From Xiheibacterium sp038325765 (GTDB lineage Bacteria; Myxococcota_A; Polyangia; Nannocystales; Nannocystaceae): a stretch of 64,000 bases of DNA. The stretch lies in the NCBI GenBank assembly GCA_038325765.1, contig JBBQJI010000034.1:18315-82314 (forward strand), in the 5' to 3' direction. Numbering within the stretch: the stretch's first letter is position 1; the number at the start of each line of letters is the position of its first letter. Under the pieces are notes generated by a model, which saw nothing but the letters and a program-made list of their open reading frames with translations, did not search any database and was not told the DNA's origin. Positions 14,817-24,490 of the stretch are shown here, one piece after another. Made by a program: the position numbers and the translations under genes.

Positions 14817-15545
14817 ATGGAGGTCAGGGAACTGTTCGAGCAGGGGGGTCCGCTCATGTGGGCGATCCTCGGCGCGTCGATCATCGGCGTCGCGGTGTTC
14901 ATCGAGCGGCTGTGGTCGCTGCAGCGCGCCCGGGTGTTGCCACGTGCGTTCGTCGATCGCATCCGCGGCCTGGTGGCCAAGCGCAAGACCAGCGAAGCCC
15001 TGCTGCTGTGCGAGGAGAACCGCTCGAGCATCGCGCTCATCCTCGCCGCCGGCCTGCGCACCCACGGCAACGGCCAGCCCCGCGACGAGATCAAGGAGTC
15101 GGTCGAGGAGGTCGGCAACCGCGAGGTCGCGCGCATGGCCCGGAACGTCGAGATCGTCGGCACGGTGGCCGCGGTGACCCCACTGCTGGGCCTGCTCGGC
15201 ACCGTGGTCGGCATGATCCAGGTGTTCAAGAATTTCGTCGAGGCCTACAAGAGCGGCGCCGTCGGACCCGACGCGTTCGCCGAGGGCATCTGGCAGGCGC
15301 TCATCACCACGGCGTATGGCCTGGTCGTCGCCATCCCGATGCTGGTCATCTACAAGTTCCTGCAGGGTCGCAACGAGCGCCTCGTGGTCGACATGGAAGA
15401 AGACGCGCTGGGCATGGTGGACCTGCTCGGTGACCACGATCGCGCCGACGCCCGCGCCGACGCCCGCGCCCAGCAGGACAAGGCCGAGCCGCGTCGCCGC
15501 GCCCCTGCGACCAATCCGGTCGCCACCCAAGAGGACGACACGTGA
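14817..15545 (+). CDS. exbB: ExbB/TolQ/MotA-family proton channel subunit
   Basis: The protein is 242 residues, the normal size. A first membrane helix (MWAILGASIIGVAVFIERL) is followed by a cytoplasmic helical region, then two helices (VEIVGTVAAVTPLLGLLGTVVGMI and ALITTAYGLVVAIPMLVI) containing the conserved TPLLGLLGTV and TTAYGL proton-channel motifs. With ExbD it converts proton motive force into movement of TonB for outer-membrane import. Its last codons overlap the exbD GTG by 4 nt. The C-terminal tail (residues 205-242) is Ala/Asp/Arg-rich and disordered. A TolQ role is possible, but TonB and TonB-dependent receptor genes in the window favour ExbB. Confidence 0.9.
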   Translation: MEVRELFEQGGPLMWAILGASIIGVAVFIERLWSLQRARVLPRAFVDRIRGLVAKRKTSEALLLCEENRSSIALILAAGLRTHGNGQPRDEIKESVEEVGNREVARMARNVEIVGTVAAVTPLLGLLGTVVGMIQVFKNFVEAYKSGAVGPDAFAEGIWQALITTAYGLVVAIPMLVIYKFLQGRNERLVVDMEEDALGMVDLLGDHDRADARADARAQQDKAEPRRRAPATNPVATQEDDT

Positions 15546-15958
15546 GCTTCTCGGGGCCGCACGCCAAGCGCCGTAGCCGTCGCGCCGAGCTCAGCATCGA
15601 TCTCACGCCGCTCATCGACGTGGTGTTCCAGCTGCTCATCTTCTTCGTGCTCACCTCGACCTTCCAGACCAACCCGTCGTTCCGGGTGAAGCTGCCCAAG
15701 GCCAAGAACCGTGACGTCACCCAGGAGCCCAAGTCGGTGGTCGTGACGATCGGAAAAGATGGCGGCATCGAGGTCGACGGCAAGGGCGTCGACGACCGTG
15801 AGCTGCAGATGCGCCTGTGTGCGGCCGCCGAGGCCGACAGCACCACCAGCGTGAACATCCGCGCCGACGAGGCGACCCAACACCAGTTCGTGATCCGGGT
15901 GATGGACGCCGCGAAGGGCTGCGGCCTCGAGCGGCTCGGCATCTTGCACGGCCGGTAG
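15542..15958 (+). CDS. exbD: ExbD/TolR-family protein
   Basis: The protein is 138 residues starting at GTG 15542, which overlaps the exbB stop (GTGA). A basic N-terminus precedes IDLTPLIDVVFQLLIFFVLTS, the single membrane helix with the critical Asp of this family (LIDVVFQ). The periplasmic domain ends with FVIRVMDAAKGCGLERLGI, the usual fold for sensing periplasmic partners. It forms the proton-driven motor with ExbB. The 4-nt overlap implies coupled translation and fixed stoichiometry. Confidence 0.92.
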   Translation: MSFSGPHAKRRSRRAELSIDLTPLIDVVFQLLIFFVLTSTFQTNPSFRVKLPKAKNRDVTQEPKSVVVTIGKDGGIEVDGKGVDDRELQMRLCAAAEADSTTSVNIRADEATQHQFVIRVMDAAKGCGLERLGILHGR

Positions 15959-16109
15959 CCCGCGCTCCACGCGGTCCCGGGCGCGCCGAATCGGTCCGCC
16001 GTGCCGCTGCGCGGGCCCAAAGCGCGCCGCCGCCGGCCCTCCCAGGGGCCGCCGCAGCCGGTTTCTTGCTGCCGGATCGTGCGCCCCAGTACGTTGCCGC
16101 CAGGCTTCG

Positions 16110-16415
16110 ATGCACTGGGCAAACCGGATTCTGATCGCCACCACCGTCGCCGCGCTGGTGGCTTGGGGGCCGACCCAGCTCGAGCGCGCCGCGCAGAGCG
16201 ACGAGCTCGAGCGCGTGCGACGAGAGCGTGACGTGATCGCCGAGTCCAACCGCGTGCTCAGAGGCGAGATCACCGCGCTCTCCGCCGAGGTCCGCGCGCT
16301 CAAGACCGATCCCGACGAGGTCGCCCGCATCGCCCGCGAAGATCTCAACCTCATCGCCCCCGGCGAAGTGGTCTTCGAGGTCGAGCGCGTCCACGCGCAG
16401 ACGAAGACACCATGA
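16110..16415 (+). CDS. ftsB: Septum formation initiator (FtsB/DivIC-like)
   Basis: The protein is 101 residues. It has one N-terminal membrane helix (ILIATTVAALVAWG), then a leucine-zipper-like coiled coil (LERVRRERDVIAESNRVLRGEITALSAEVRALK) and the typical DPDEVARIAREDLNLIAPGEVVF segment. This is the FtsB/DivIC layout, which bridges FtsQ and FtsL in the divisome. Its stop overlaps the start of a diguanylate cyclase gene by 4 nt (ATGA), a pairing not part of the usual ftsB context. Confidence 0.85.
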   Translation: MHWANRILIATTVAALVAWGPTQLERAAQSDELERVRRERDVIAESNRVLRGEITALSAEVRALKTDPDEVARIAREDLNLIAPGEVVFEVERVHAQTKTP

Positions 16416-18625
16416 CCGCGCTCGCCCGCACCATGTGGCACGCCCGCCGTGGGCTCGCGAGTCATTGGCCACTGCTCGTGGCCGTGGCTTGCTGGCCGCT
16501 GCTGCTGACGGGTCGGCTCTCGACGGCCGCGCTCGCCCGCGCCGAGCTCGGGGTGCTGTCGCTCGTGACGCTGCTCGCGACCGCGCTCGGTTGGGCGATC
16601 GCGCGCGAGGTCTTGCCGACCCGCGGCGTCCGTGGCATCGAGCTCGGCTCGCCGAGCTGGCGCGAGCTCGAGCTCGGCGTGCCGCTGGTCACCGGCGTCT
16701 ACGTGCTGGTGGCGATGAGCGGCGGAGCGCGCTCGTTCCTCCATCCGATGGTCTATGCCCTGGTCTCGTTCGTGCTCGTCGTGCAGCGCACGCGCGTAGG
16801 CGTCATCGGTGTGCTGGCCGCGGCCTTCGCCCTCGAGGCGATCCTCGCCGCGCGCATAGGGACCCATGGGGCGTGGATGCTGTGTGCGCAGCACGCCAGC
16901 TTCATCGCGTTCTTCGCCCTGGGCAACCGCCTGGTCCTGGGCAGCTTGACCCGTCGCTTGCGCGCCGAGCATGCTCGCCGCATCGAGGGCGAGCTGTCGC
17001 GGATGCGCCAGGAGGCCAAGGACTTCCGCCTCATCGCCTCGCAGCTGCCGGCAGGATCCCGCGCGCGCAGCCGCGCCGACGAAGAGATCCGCATGGTCCA
17101 CGCCGCCGTCGAGAACATCCACGAGCAGGTGTTCCACAGCCTCGAGCTGCTGCGGACCTCGATGGGGCTGCACACCGCCGTGCTGCTGTGGTGCGAGGCG
17201 CCCAGGGAAGGGGGCGGCAGCCGGCGTGTACCGACCCTGGTGATCAAGGAGCTGGCCTCGGCCGGCGAGCTACTCGCCGATTCGCCCGAGCTCGCGAACC
17301 CCGGCGTGCTCGTCGGTGTGCTCGCCGATCCCAAGCCGCTGCGGCTGCACGCCCTGGGCGGCCGCCGCCTGCCGCCGTACTACCGCGGGCCCGAGCCGGT
17401 CACCGATCTATGCGCGGTGCCGCTGCTCGAGGGCAACGGCCTGCGCGGGATCCTGTGCGCCGATCGCTGCGGCGATCGTCCGTTCGGCGACGACGAGCAG
17501 CGCGTGCTCGAGCGCGCCGCCGCCCATATCTTGCGCGTCGTCGAGCACGAGCGGGTCTTCGGCGCCGTCGAGCGCGGCAAGTACGAGCAGGAGCAGTTCT
17601 ACCGCGCCAGCGAGCTGCTGAACTCGGCGCTCACCCTCGAGGACGTCTACGAGAAGACCTTCGCCGCCGTCCGGGCGATCGCGCCGTTCGATCTCGCGGT
17701 CCTCACCGGCACGGGCACCGGCACCGACGGCGAGCGTCACCGCGTGCTCGCGGTGGACGCCGCCCGCGGCGAAGGCGAAGGCGAGCTGTGGCAGCAGGTC
17801 GCCGCGCGCCTGACCGGACTCGAGTTCGATGACACCACCTCGCTGGTGGCGATGGCGGTGAAGAACCGCCACTACATGCCCGCGTCGGGTGAGCTCGCCG
17901 ATCCCGAGGCGGTGGTGTGGACGGCCCGTACCCGGCTGCGCAACGCCAAGAGCCTCATCGTGCTGCCGCTGTCCCGCGGCGACGAGGTCTTGGGCGCGAT
18001 CACGCTGGCGTCGGCGCGACCCCACGTGTTCGGGCCCGCGGTGCGCGAGATGCTGCGGGTCATCGGCCACCAGGTCGGCGTCAGCCTGCAGAACGCGCGC
18101 ATGTACCAACAGATGGAGGAGCGCGCGACCACCGATGGTCTCACCGGGCTCACCAACCATCGGGCGTTCCAGGAGCGCCTCGCGCTGATGCACGCGCTGG
18201 CCGAGCGCAGCGATCAGAAGTACAGCGTCATCCTGACGGACATCGATCACTTCAAGGGCATCAACGACACCTACGGTCACCCCGTCGGCGATCAGGTGCT
18301 CAAGAAGGTGGCGGCGATCTTCGCTGGGCGGGCGCGCAAGGTCGACATCGTCGCGCGCTATGGCGGCGAGGAATTCGTACTGGTGCTGCCCGACACCGAC
18401 GGCGCCGGCGCCGAGGCGTTCGCCAACCGATTGCGCGAAGAGATCGGCGATCTCGCGTTGTCGTCGGAGAACGGCAGCTTCAAGGTCACCATCTCGATGG
18501 GCATCGCGTCGTACCCCAAGGACGGCAAAGAGCGCCTCGGGCTGATCGAACGCGCCGATCAGGCCCTGTATTGGTGCAAGGAGCACGGCCGCAACCGCGT
18601 CCGCCGCGTGGGCGCCAGCGAATGA
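16412..18625 (+). CDS. Membrane-anchored GAF-GGDEF diguanylate cyclase
   Basis: The protein is 737 residues, starting at the ATG overlapping ftsB. About five N-terminal membrane helices (residues 15-185) are followed by a coiled coil, then two GAF-like regions (about 225-370 and 400-545, e.g. TDLCAVPLLEGNGLRGILC and SLIVLPLSRGDEVLGAITLA) and a GGDEF domain. The active site reads GGEEF (about 651-655) preceded by RKVDIVARY, so the inhibitory RxxD site is also present. It should synthesise cyclic di-GMP with product feedback. The GAF regions may sense a small ligand; the membrane part is not a named sensor. Coupled translation with ftsB suggests a link to division. Confidence 0.88.
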   Translation: MTALARTMWHARRGLASHWPLLVAVACWPLLLTGRLSTAALARAELGVLSLVTLLATALGWAIAREVLPTRGVRGIELGSPSWRELELGVPLVTGVYVLVAMSGGARSFLHPMVYALVSFVLVVQRTRVGVIGVLAAAFALEAILAARIGTHGAWMLCAQHASFIAFFALGNRLVLGSLTRRLRAEHARRIEGELSRMRQEAKDFRLIASQLPAGSRARSRADEEIRMVHAAVENIHEQVFHSLELLRTSMGLHTAVLLWCEAPREGGGSRRVPTLVIKELASAGELLADSPELANPGVLVGVLADPKPLRLHALGGRRLPPYYRGPEPVTDLCAVPLLEGNGLRGILCADRCGDRPFGDDEQRVLERAAAHILRVVEHERVFGAVERGKYEQEQFYRASELLNSALTLEDVYEKTFAAVRAIAPFDLAVLTGTGTGTDGERHRVLAVDAARGEGEGELWQQVAARLTGLEFDDTTSLVAMAVKNRHYMPASGELADPEAVVWTARTRLRNAKSLIVLPLSRGDEVLGAITLASARPHVFGPAVREMLRVIGHQVGVSLQNARMYQQMEERATTDGLTGLTNHRAFQERLALMHALAERSDQKYSVILTDIDHFKGINDTYGHPVGDQVLKKVAAIFAGRARKVDIVARYGGEEFVLVLPDTDGAGAEAFANRLREEIGDLALSSENGSFKVTISMGIASYPKDGKERLGLIERADQALYWCKEHGRNRVRRVGASE

Positions 18626-18644
18626 TAGTCTGCGGTCTGCCCCC

Positions 18645-19061
18645 GTGACGATCGTCGCCATCTTGCGTCTGTTGGTCGAGTTGGCGATGCCGATGACGCC
18701 GCCGCCTGGCCGTGTCAGCGCGCAGGTGCCGGCCACGGCGGCCCCGGGGACGACGGTCGAGCTGTCGGTGACGATCCTCGACACGCCGGCCGCCGGAGCG
18801 CCGATCGATCTCTGGTTGACCTCGCCCGACGTCGAGCTGGTGCCCAACCGCTTCGACAGCCGCGACGTCGTGGATCCGCAGGCGACCCAGCCGCGGATCC
18901 GCGTGCGTGTGGTCGCCCCGGCCGCGCCCGGGCGCTACGGCGTCGACGCCCACGTGCTGTACGTGTCGTGCGGCGAGTCGACGTGTCGACCGCACCTCGC
19001 GACGGTGCACTGGGACCTCGAGGTGGCCGCGCCCGCGGCGACCGAGCCGCCTGGCCGGTGA
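18645..19061 (+). CDS. Small periplasmic-like protein (DsbD/DsbC-N-like beta domain), tentative
   Basis: The protein is 138 residues from GTG 18645, 20 bases after the cyclase gene. After a short hydrophobic start it is a single Ig-like beta domain (TVELSVTILDTPAAGAPIDL, RYGVDAHVLYVSCGESTCRP). The YVSC-x5-C motif and strand pattern resemble the N-terminal domains of DsbD-type thiol redox proteins, which bind cofactors or partners through a Cys pair. The assignment is weak; the protein could be any periplasmic beta-sandwich. It lies upstream of a double-hairpin repeat. Confidence 0.5.
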   Translation: MTIVAILRLLVELAMPMTPPPGRVSAQVPATAAPGTTVELSVTILDTPAAGAPIDLWLTSPDVELVPNRFDSRDVVDPQATQPRIRVRVVAPAAPGRYGVDAHVLYVSCGESTCRPHLATVHWDLEVAAPAATEPPGR

Positions 19062-19086
19062 GCCGCCCGGACGGCGCGGAACTCGG

Positions 19087-19174
19087 TCCTTCTGGGGGAC
19101 CGGCCCGGTCCCCCTTCCACCGGGCAGAGCCCGGCGCATTTCTTCCCCCTCCCGTTCGCTGTCGCTCTCTCAGA
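19087..19174 (-). repeat. Dispersed double-hairpin element, copy 1
   Basis: Two strong hairpins lie in 88 bases: GGGGGACCGGcCCGGTCCCCC (10-bp arms) and CCGGGCagaGCCCGG (6-bp arms), plus a conserved CGCTGTCGCT tract. A second copy is at 45942-46027. In both, the element starts exactly at the stop codon of a minus-strand gene, so relative to that gene it is a 3' untranslated element. It may act as a terminator or RNA-stabilising structure, but there is no T-run. Confidence 0.75.
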
Positions 19175-20327
19175 GCTCGGGTTTGCCGTCGCCCGAGGGC
19201 GCGAGCGAGAGGAGTATCGCCCCGCTGCGGTCGGTGTCGCCCTCGCCGGAGTCGGCGGCCCCGGGGCCGCCCTTTCGCGGCCCACGCAGCAAGCGCTCGC
19301 GCACCCGCTGGTGCTGCCGCACCTTGTAGGCGGCGTGCGAGCTCTCGCCCTTCTCGTTGGCGATCGCGGTCGCGCGATCCATCACCTGGAACTCCGCGAG
19401 CACGAACACGACGTTGCCGGTGCCACGGTCCTGCTCGCCCAGCAGCAGCGCGTCGACGCGCACCGGCAGATCGGCGATGAAGTTGAGCACGGCATAGCCG
19501 GTCGCCGAGAATTCGTTGGGCGCCTCGACGCGCTGCGGGGTGCCCGGCGGCGACGGGGCCACCCCGGCGCGGCGCTCACCGGGCGACTCGACGTCGACCA
19601 GGCTGTTGACGGTCTGGCCCGGTACCACGTAGTTGAACGGTATGAAGCGCTGCAACATCACGTGCAGGGTGGGCAGCACGTCCTCGTAGCGCTCGACCAC
19701 CACGCGAAATCGCAGGCGGTCGAAGACGCGGGCCGCACTGCTGTCGCGCTTGACGAGGAGCTTCGTCACCAAGGAGTCGGGCGTCTTGCGCGACCACGCG
19801 AACTCGACCACCGGCACGCCCGATCCCCGCAGCTCGTCGAACAGCACCATGATCGACTGCTCGACCAACTCGTACAGCGAGTGGTCGGGGATCGTCAGCA
19901 ACGTCCGCAGCTCGCGGGCGTCGAGGTGATACATGATGTGCATCACCTTCAGCAGCACGCACGAGTGCCGCTGGGTGCGGCCCTTGCCCGACGCGAGCAG
20001 GGGCAGCTCGACGACCGGAACCCCCGACACCACGGCTTCGTCGAGGCGCAGGCCCAGGTTCTCGGTGAGGTAGTGGACCGCGCGCACCCGCAGCTCGTCG
20101 AGGCGCCGCAGATCGTCGGGGTTGTCGACGTCGATGCTGTTGACCCGCAGCAGCCGGCGGACGTCCTCGGGGTCGCTGAGGTCGAGCCGGTGCCAGTCGA
20201 CGACCGAGTCGCCGGTCAGCAGCAGCTTGATCTCGCGGAGGTCCTGATCCCGCCACCGCGGCAGCGCCTCGGAGGGCCCCGCTGCCGGGAGGAAGGCGCT
20301 GGGCCGGTGAGGAGCCTGACTCTGCAT
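19170..20327 (-). CDS. Conserved protein of unknown function
   Basis: The protein is 385 residues with no signal peptide or membrane helix. It has a well-ordered N-terminal helical region (REIKLLLTGDSVVDWHRLDL, DPEDVRRLLRVNSIDVDNPDDL), then a mixed region with conserved-looking charged motifs (VKRDSSAARVFDRLRFRVVVERYEDVL). The last 60 residues are disordered and basic. I believe it belongs to a protein family largely confined to myxobacteria, but I cannot name a function. The stop codon lies inside the double-hairpin repeat. Confidence 0.7.
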   Translation of the reverse strand: MQSQAPHRPSAFLPAAGPSEALPRWRDQDLREIKLLLTGDSVVDWHRLDLSDPEDVRRLLRVNSIDVDNPDDLRRLDELRVRAVHYLTENLGLRLDEAVVSGVPVVELPLLASGKGRTQRHSCVLLKVMHIMYHLDARELRTLLTIPDHSLYELVEQSIMVLFDELRGSGVPVVEFAWSRKTPDSLVTKLLVKRDSSAARVFDRLRFRVVVERYEDVLPTLHVMLQRFIPFNYVVPGQTVNSLVDVESPGERRAGVAPSPPGTPQRVEAPNEFSATGYAVLNFIADLPVRVDALLLGEQDRGTGNVVFVLAEFQVMDRATAIANEKGESSHAAYKVRQHQRVRERLLRGPRKGGPGAADSGEGDTDRSGAILLSLAPSGDGKPEL

Positions 20328-20403
20328 GGGGGGCCGAATCGCTGCAGCTCGCGGCGACGCCAGGACTGCAGTGGCGGCGGGGCGGGAGCGTCCGACCCGG
20401 GAC

Positions 20404-20493
20404 TCAGGCGCGGCGGGTCACGCGGAGCGTGGCGACGAGCAGCCCGATGATGACGGACGCGACGAGGAGATGTCCGAGGAAATAGACGGTCAT
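20404..20493 (-). CDS. Candidate 29-residue single-pass membrane protein
   Basis: ATG 20493 opens a frame reading MTVYFLGHLLVASVIIGLLV then ATLRVTRRA and stop. One transmembrane helix is followed by a positively charged tail, the orientation expected for a small inner-membrane protein. AGGTG sits a few bases before the ATG. The size and layout resemble small regulatory subunits such as KdpF, but no partner operon is adjacent. It lies in an otherwise empty 546-base gap upstream of the unknown 385-residue gene. Confidence 0.45.
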   Translation of the reverse strand: MTVYFLGHLLVASVIIGLLVATLRVTRRA

Positions 20494-20873
20494 GGGCACC
20501 TGGGGGCAGGGGTTGGGCGGTCCGACTTCGGCCGGAGCGGCTGAGCGCGTCGAAGGTTAGACGTAGTCAGATGTAGGTCCTCTTCGTGAGCCTACGCGAA
20601 GTCGAGGGCCGCCCGCCAGAACCCGTCGTTTTCGTGACGGGACGATTCCGCGGACGCGGGCGGCTGGGTACCACATTCCTCGCAGGGTTGAACAGCGCTT
20701 TTTTCCCTGGCGCCGCGTGATCCCAACTACGAGAAAGGGCAGGGCAAATGCGAAGCGGCACGTTGCTGGGGCCAGACGTGGACCGAATCGGCACTCGCCG
20801 GCCTGCTCGCGGAGGGCAGGGCCGTGCGGGCCGATCCGCCATCGGGGTGCGCATCCGCTATGGTTGCCGGGAA

Positions 20874-21236
20874 ATGACCGACGAACGGGACGGGCGACGC
20901 GGCGGCGAAGAGGACAAGCGGACGCGCTTCGGGCGGCTGGGGGACCAGCTCCAAGGACTGCTCGACCCCGAGTCGGCGCTGCGCCGCGGTCAGGACCTGG
21001 TCACCGGGGTGACCCAGGCGACCAAAGAGGAATTGATGCGCATCGCGACCTCGGAGCTGCGCAGCTTCCTCGACAAGATGGACGCTGTGGACCTGCTGCA
21101 GCAGGTCATCTCGGGGCTGGTCGTCGACGTCCACATGCAGGTGAAATTCTCGCGGGCCGCCGACGGCACGACGCAGCCGAAGATCACCAAGCAGTCGTCC
21201 GAGATCAGCGTGAAGGACGACGCCGAGGAGGGCTGA
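20874..21236 (+). CDS. Small helical cytoplasmic protein, unknown
   Basis: The protein is 120 residues from ATG 20874; the longer frame from 20748 adds 42 residues of poor composition. A charged N-terminus leads into amphipathic helices (LLDPESALRRGQDLVTGVTQ, ELMRIATSELRSFLDKM, LLQQVISGLVVDVHMQV) and an acidic tail. The pattern is similar to phasin-like or granule-associated helical proteins, but no family is recognised. It is convergent with the following 65-residue gene. Confidence 0.6.
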   Translation: MTDERDGRRGGEEDKRTRFGRLGDQLQGLLDPESALRRGQDLVTGVTQATKEELMRIATSELRSFLDKMDAVDLLQQVISGLVVDVHMQVKFSRAADGTTQPKITKQSSEISVKDDAEEG

Positions 21237-21269
21237 GCCCGACCCCGGCGGGGCTCCACGACACGGCAG

Positions 21270-21467
21270 TCAGGCGGCGGACTCCTTGGGTGTCGGACCG
21301 CCGGGCGCCGCCGGATCGGCGGGCATGCCCTCGGGCATCTCCGATTCGCCGGCCGCCGGGGGCGCGACCTTCTTCCGACCGAACCGGTCGACGACGTAGC
21401 GACCGAGCTCGGTGCCGAGCTTGTAACCAAAACCGGTGATGATCGCGCGAAGGAGCAACAGGGGCAT
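21270..21467 (-). CDS. Small hydrophobic-N-terminal protein, unknown
   Basis: The protein is 65 residues. MPLLLLRAIITGFGYKLGTE forms an amphipathic or membrane-associated helix, then a basic stretch (VVDRFGRKK) and a Pro/Ala/Glu-rich tail. An AAGGA ribosome site lies about 9 bases before the ATG, supporting translation. Function unknown. Confidence 0.55.
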   Translation of the reverse strand: MPLLLLRAIITGFGYKLGTELGRYVVDRFGRKKVAPPAAGESEMPEGMPADPAAPGGPTPKESAA

Positions 21468-21616
21468 GGTTTGACGTCCTTGGCGACGGGGCAGCCAGGC
21501 CGCGGCGCCCCCCGATCATGACACAGCCAGTTTCTTGGTCCACGCTGGCTTTCCTGGCAGGCTGTGCGGGCGACCAGTACGCGCGGAGTCCGTCGCTTGA
21601 CCCGTCCCCACGCTTG

Positions 21617-21633
21617 GGGTACACACGTTCAGT
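21617..21633 (+). promoter_or_regulatory. Putative LexA box upstream of lexA
   Basis: The sequence GGGTACACACGTTCAGT agrees at most positions with the LexA motif reported for Myxococcus xanthus (an asymmetric motif ending GTTCAG). It lies about 45 bases before the lexA ATG, as expected for autoregulation. Confidence 0.55.
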
Positions 21634-21678
21634 GTCGCGCGCCAGGCGCACGCGGCTCTCCGTCCGCCATCGCAGCGA

Positions 21679-22365
21679 GTGCACGACATGCTCAGGACAG
21701 CGAACAGCCCCTCCCCCTCCCATGGAGATCGCCCCGTGCGCCCGGATTTGACCGACAGGCAACGTCAGGCCCTGGACTACATCACCGACTGCCTGACAGC
21801 GCGCGGTTATCCGCCGACGCTGCGCGAGATCGGTGAGCACATGGGCATCCGCTCGACCAACGGGGTGAACGATCACCTCAAGGCGCTCGAGCGCAAGGGC
21901 TACCTCGTCCGCGAGGAGCTCAAGAGCCGGGCGCTGCGCCCGGTCGACGTCCGCGAGCCGCGCGAAGACATCGAGATCGACATCCTGGGCCGCGTCGCCG
22001 CCGGCGCCCCGATCCTCGCCGAAGAGAACGTCATCGACCGCGTCGTGGTCGACCGCTACTTCCTCGGCGCCGTGCGTGCCAAGGACGTCTTTGGCCTGGT
22101 CGTGCGCGGCCAGAGCATGATCGACGACGGCATCTTCGACGGCGACTACATCTTCGTGCGCAAGCAGAGTTCGGCCGAGACCGGCGAGATCGTGGTCGTG
22201 CTCATCGACGGCGAGGCGACCTGCAAGCGCTTCTTCCTCGAGGCCGACCGCGTCCGGTTGCAGCCGGCGAACTCCGCGATGGAGCCGATCTATGTCAACC
22301 GCTCGGAGTTCCGCAGCGTCGATATCCTGGGCAAGGTCGTCGGCGTCTATCGCCGGATGCACTAG
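21679..22365 (+). CDS. lexA: LexA SOS repressor / autoprotease
   Basis: The protein is 228 residues from ATG 21679; a GTG at 21736 gives the more usual N-terminus (RPDLTDRQRQAL) and may be the true start. The winged-helix DNA-binding domain (PTLREIGEHMGIRSTNGVNDHL) is followed by the S24 protease domain with the Ala108-Gly109 cleavage site, Ser146 in GQSM and Lys183 in ATCKRF. All self-cleavage residues are present. It represses SOS genes until RecA-stimulated cleavage. A GTTCAG-type box upstream suggests autoregulation. Confidence 0.95.
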   Translation: MHDMLRTANSPSPSHGDRPVRPDLTDRQRQALDYITDCLTARGYPPTLREIGEHMGIRSTNGVNDHLKALERKGYLVREELKSRALRPVDVREPREDIEIDILGRVAAGAPILAEENVIDRVVVDRYFLGAVRAKDVFGLVVRGQSMIDDGIFDGDYIFVRKQSSAETGEIVVVLIDGEATCKRFFLEADRVRLQPANSAMEPIYVNRSEFRSVDILGKVVGVYRRMH

Positions 22366-22471
22366 CCTGCGAACCTCGGTGCCTTCCTCCCCGCCGCCGC
22401 CGGCGAGCGTGCGCCCGCGCCCGTCCCCTGATGCGCGACGGCGGTCGGACGCATGCTAGGCTAGCGCCACC

Positions 22472-24487
<2,016 letters not shown>

Positions 24488-24490
24488 GGA

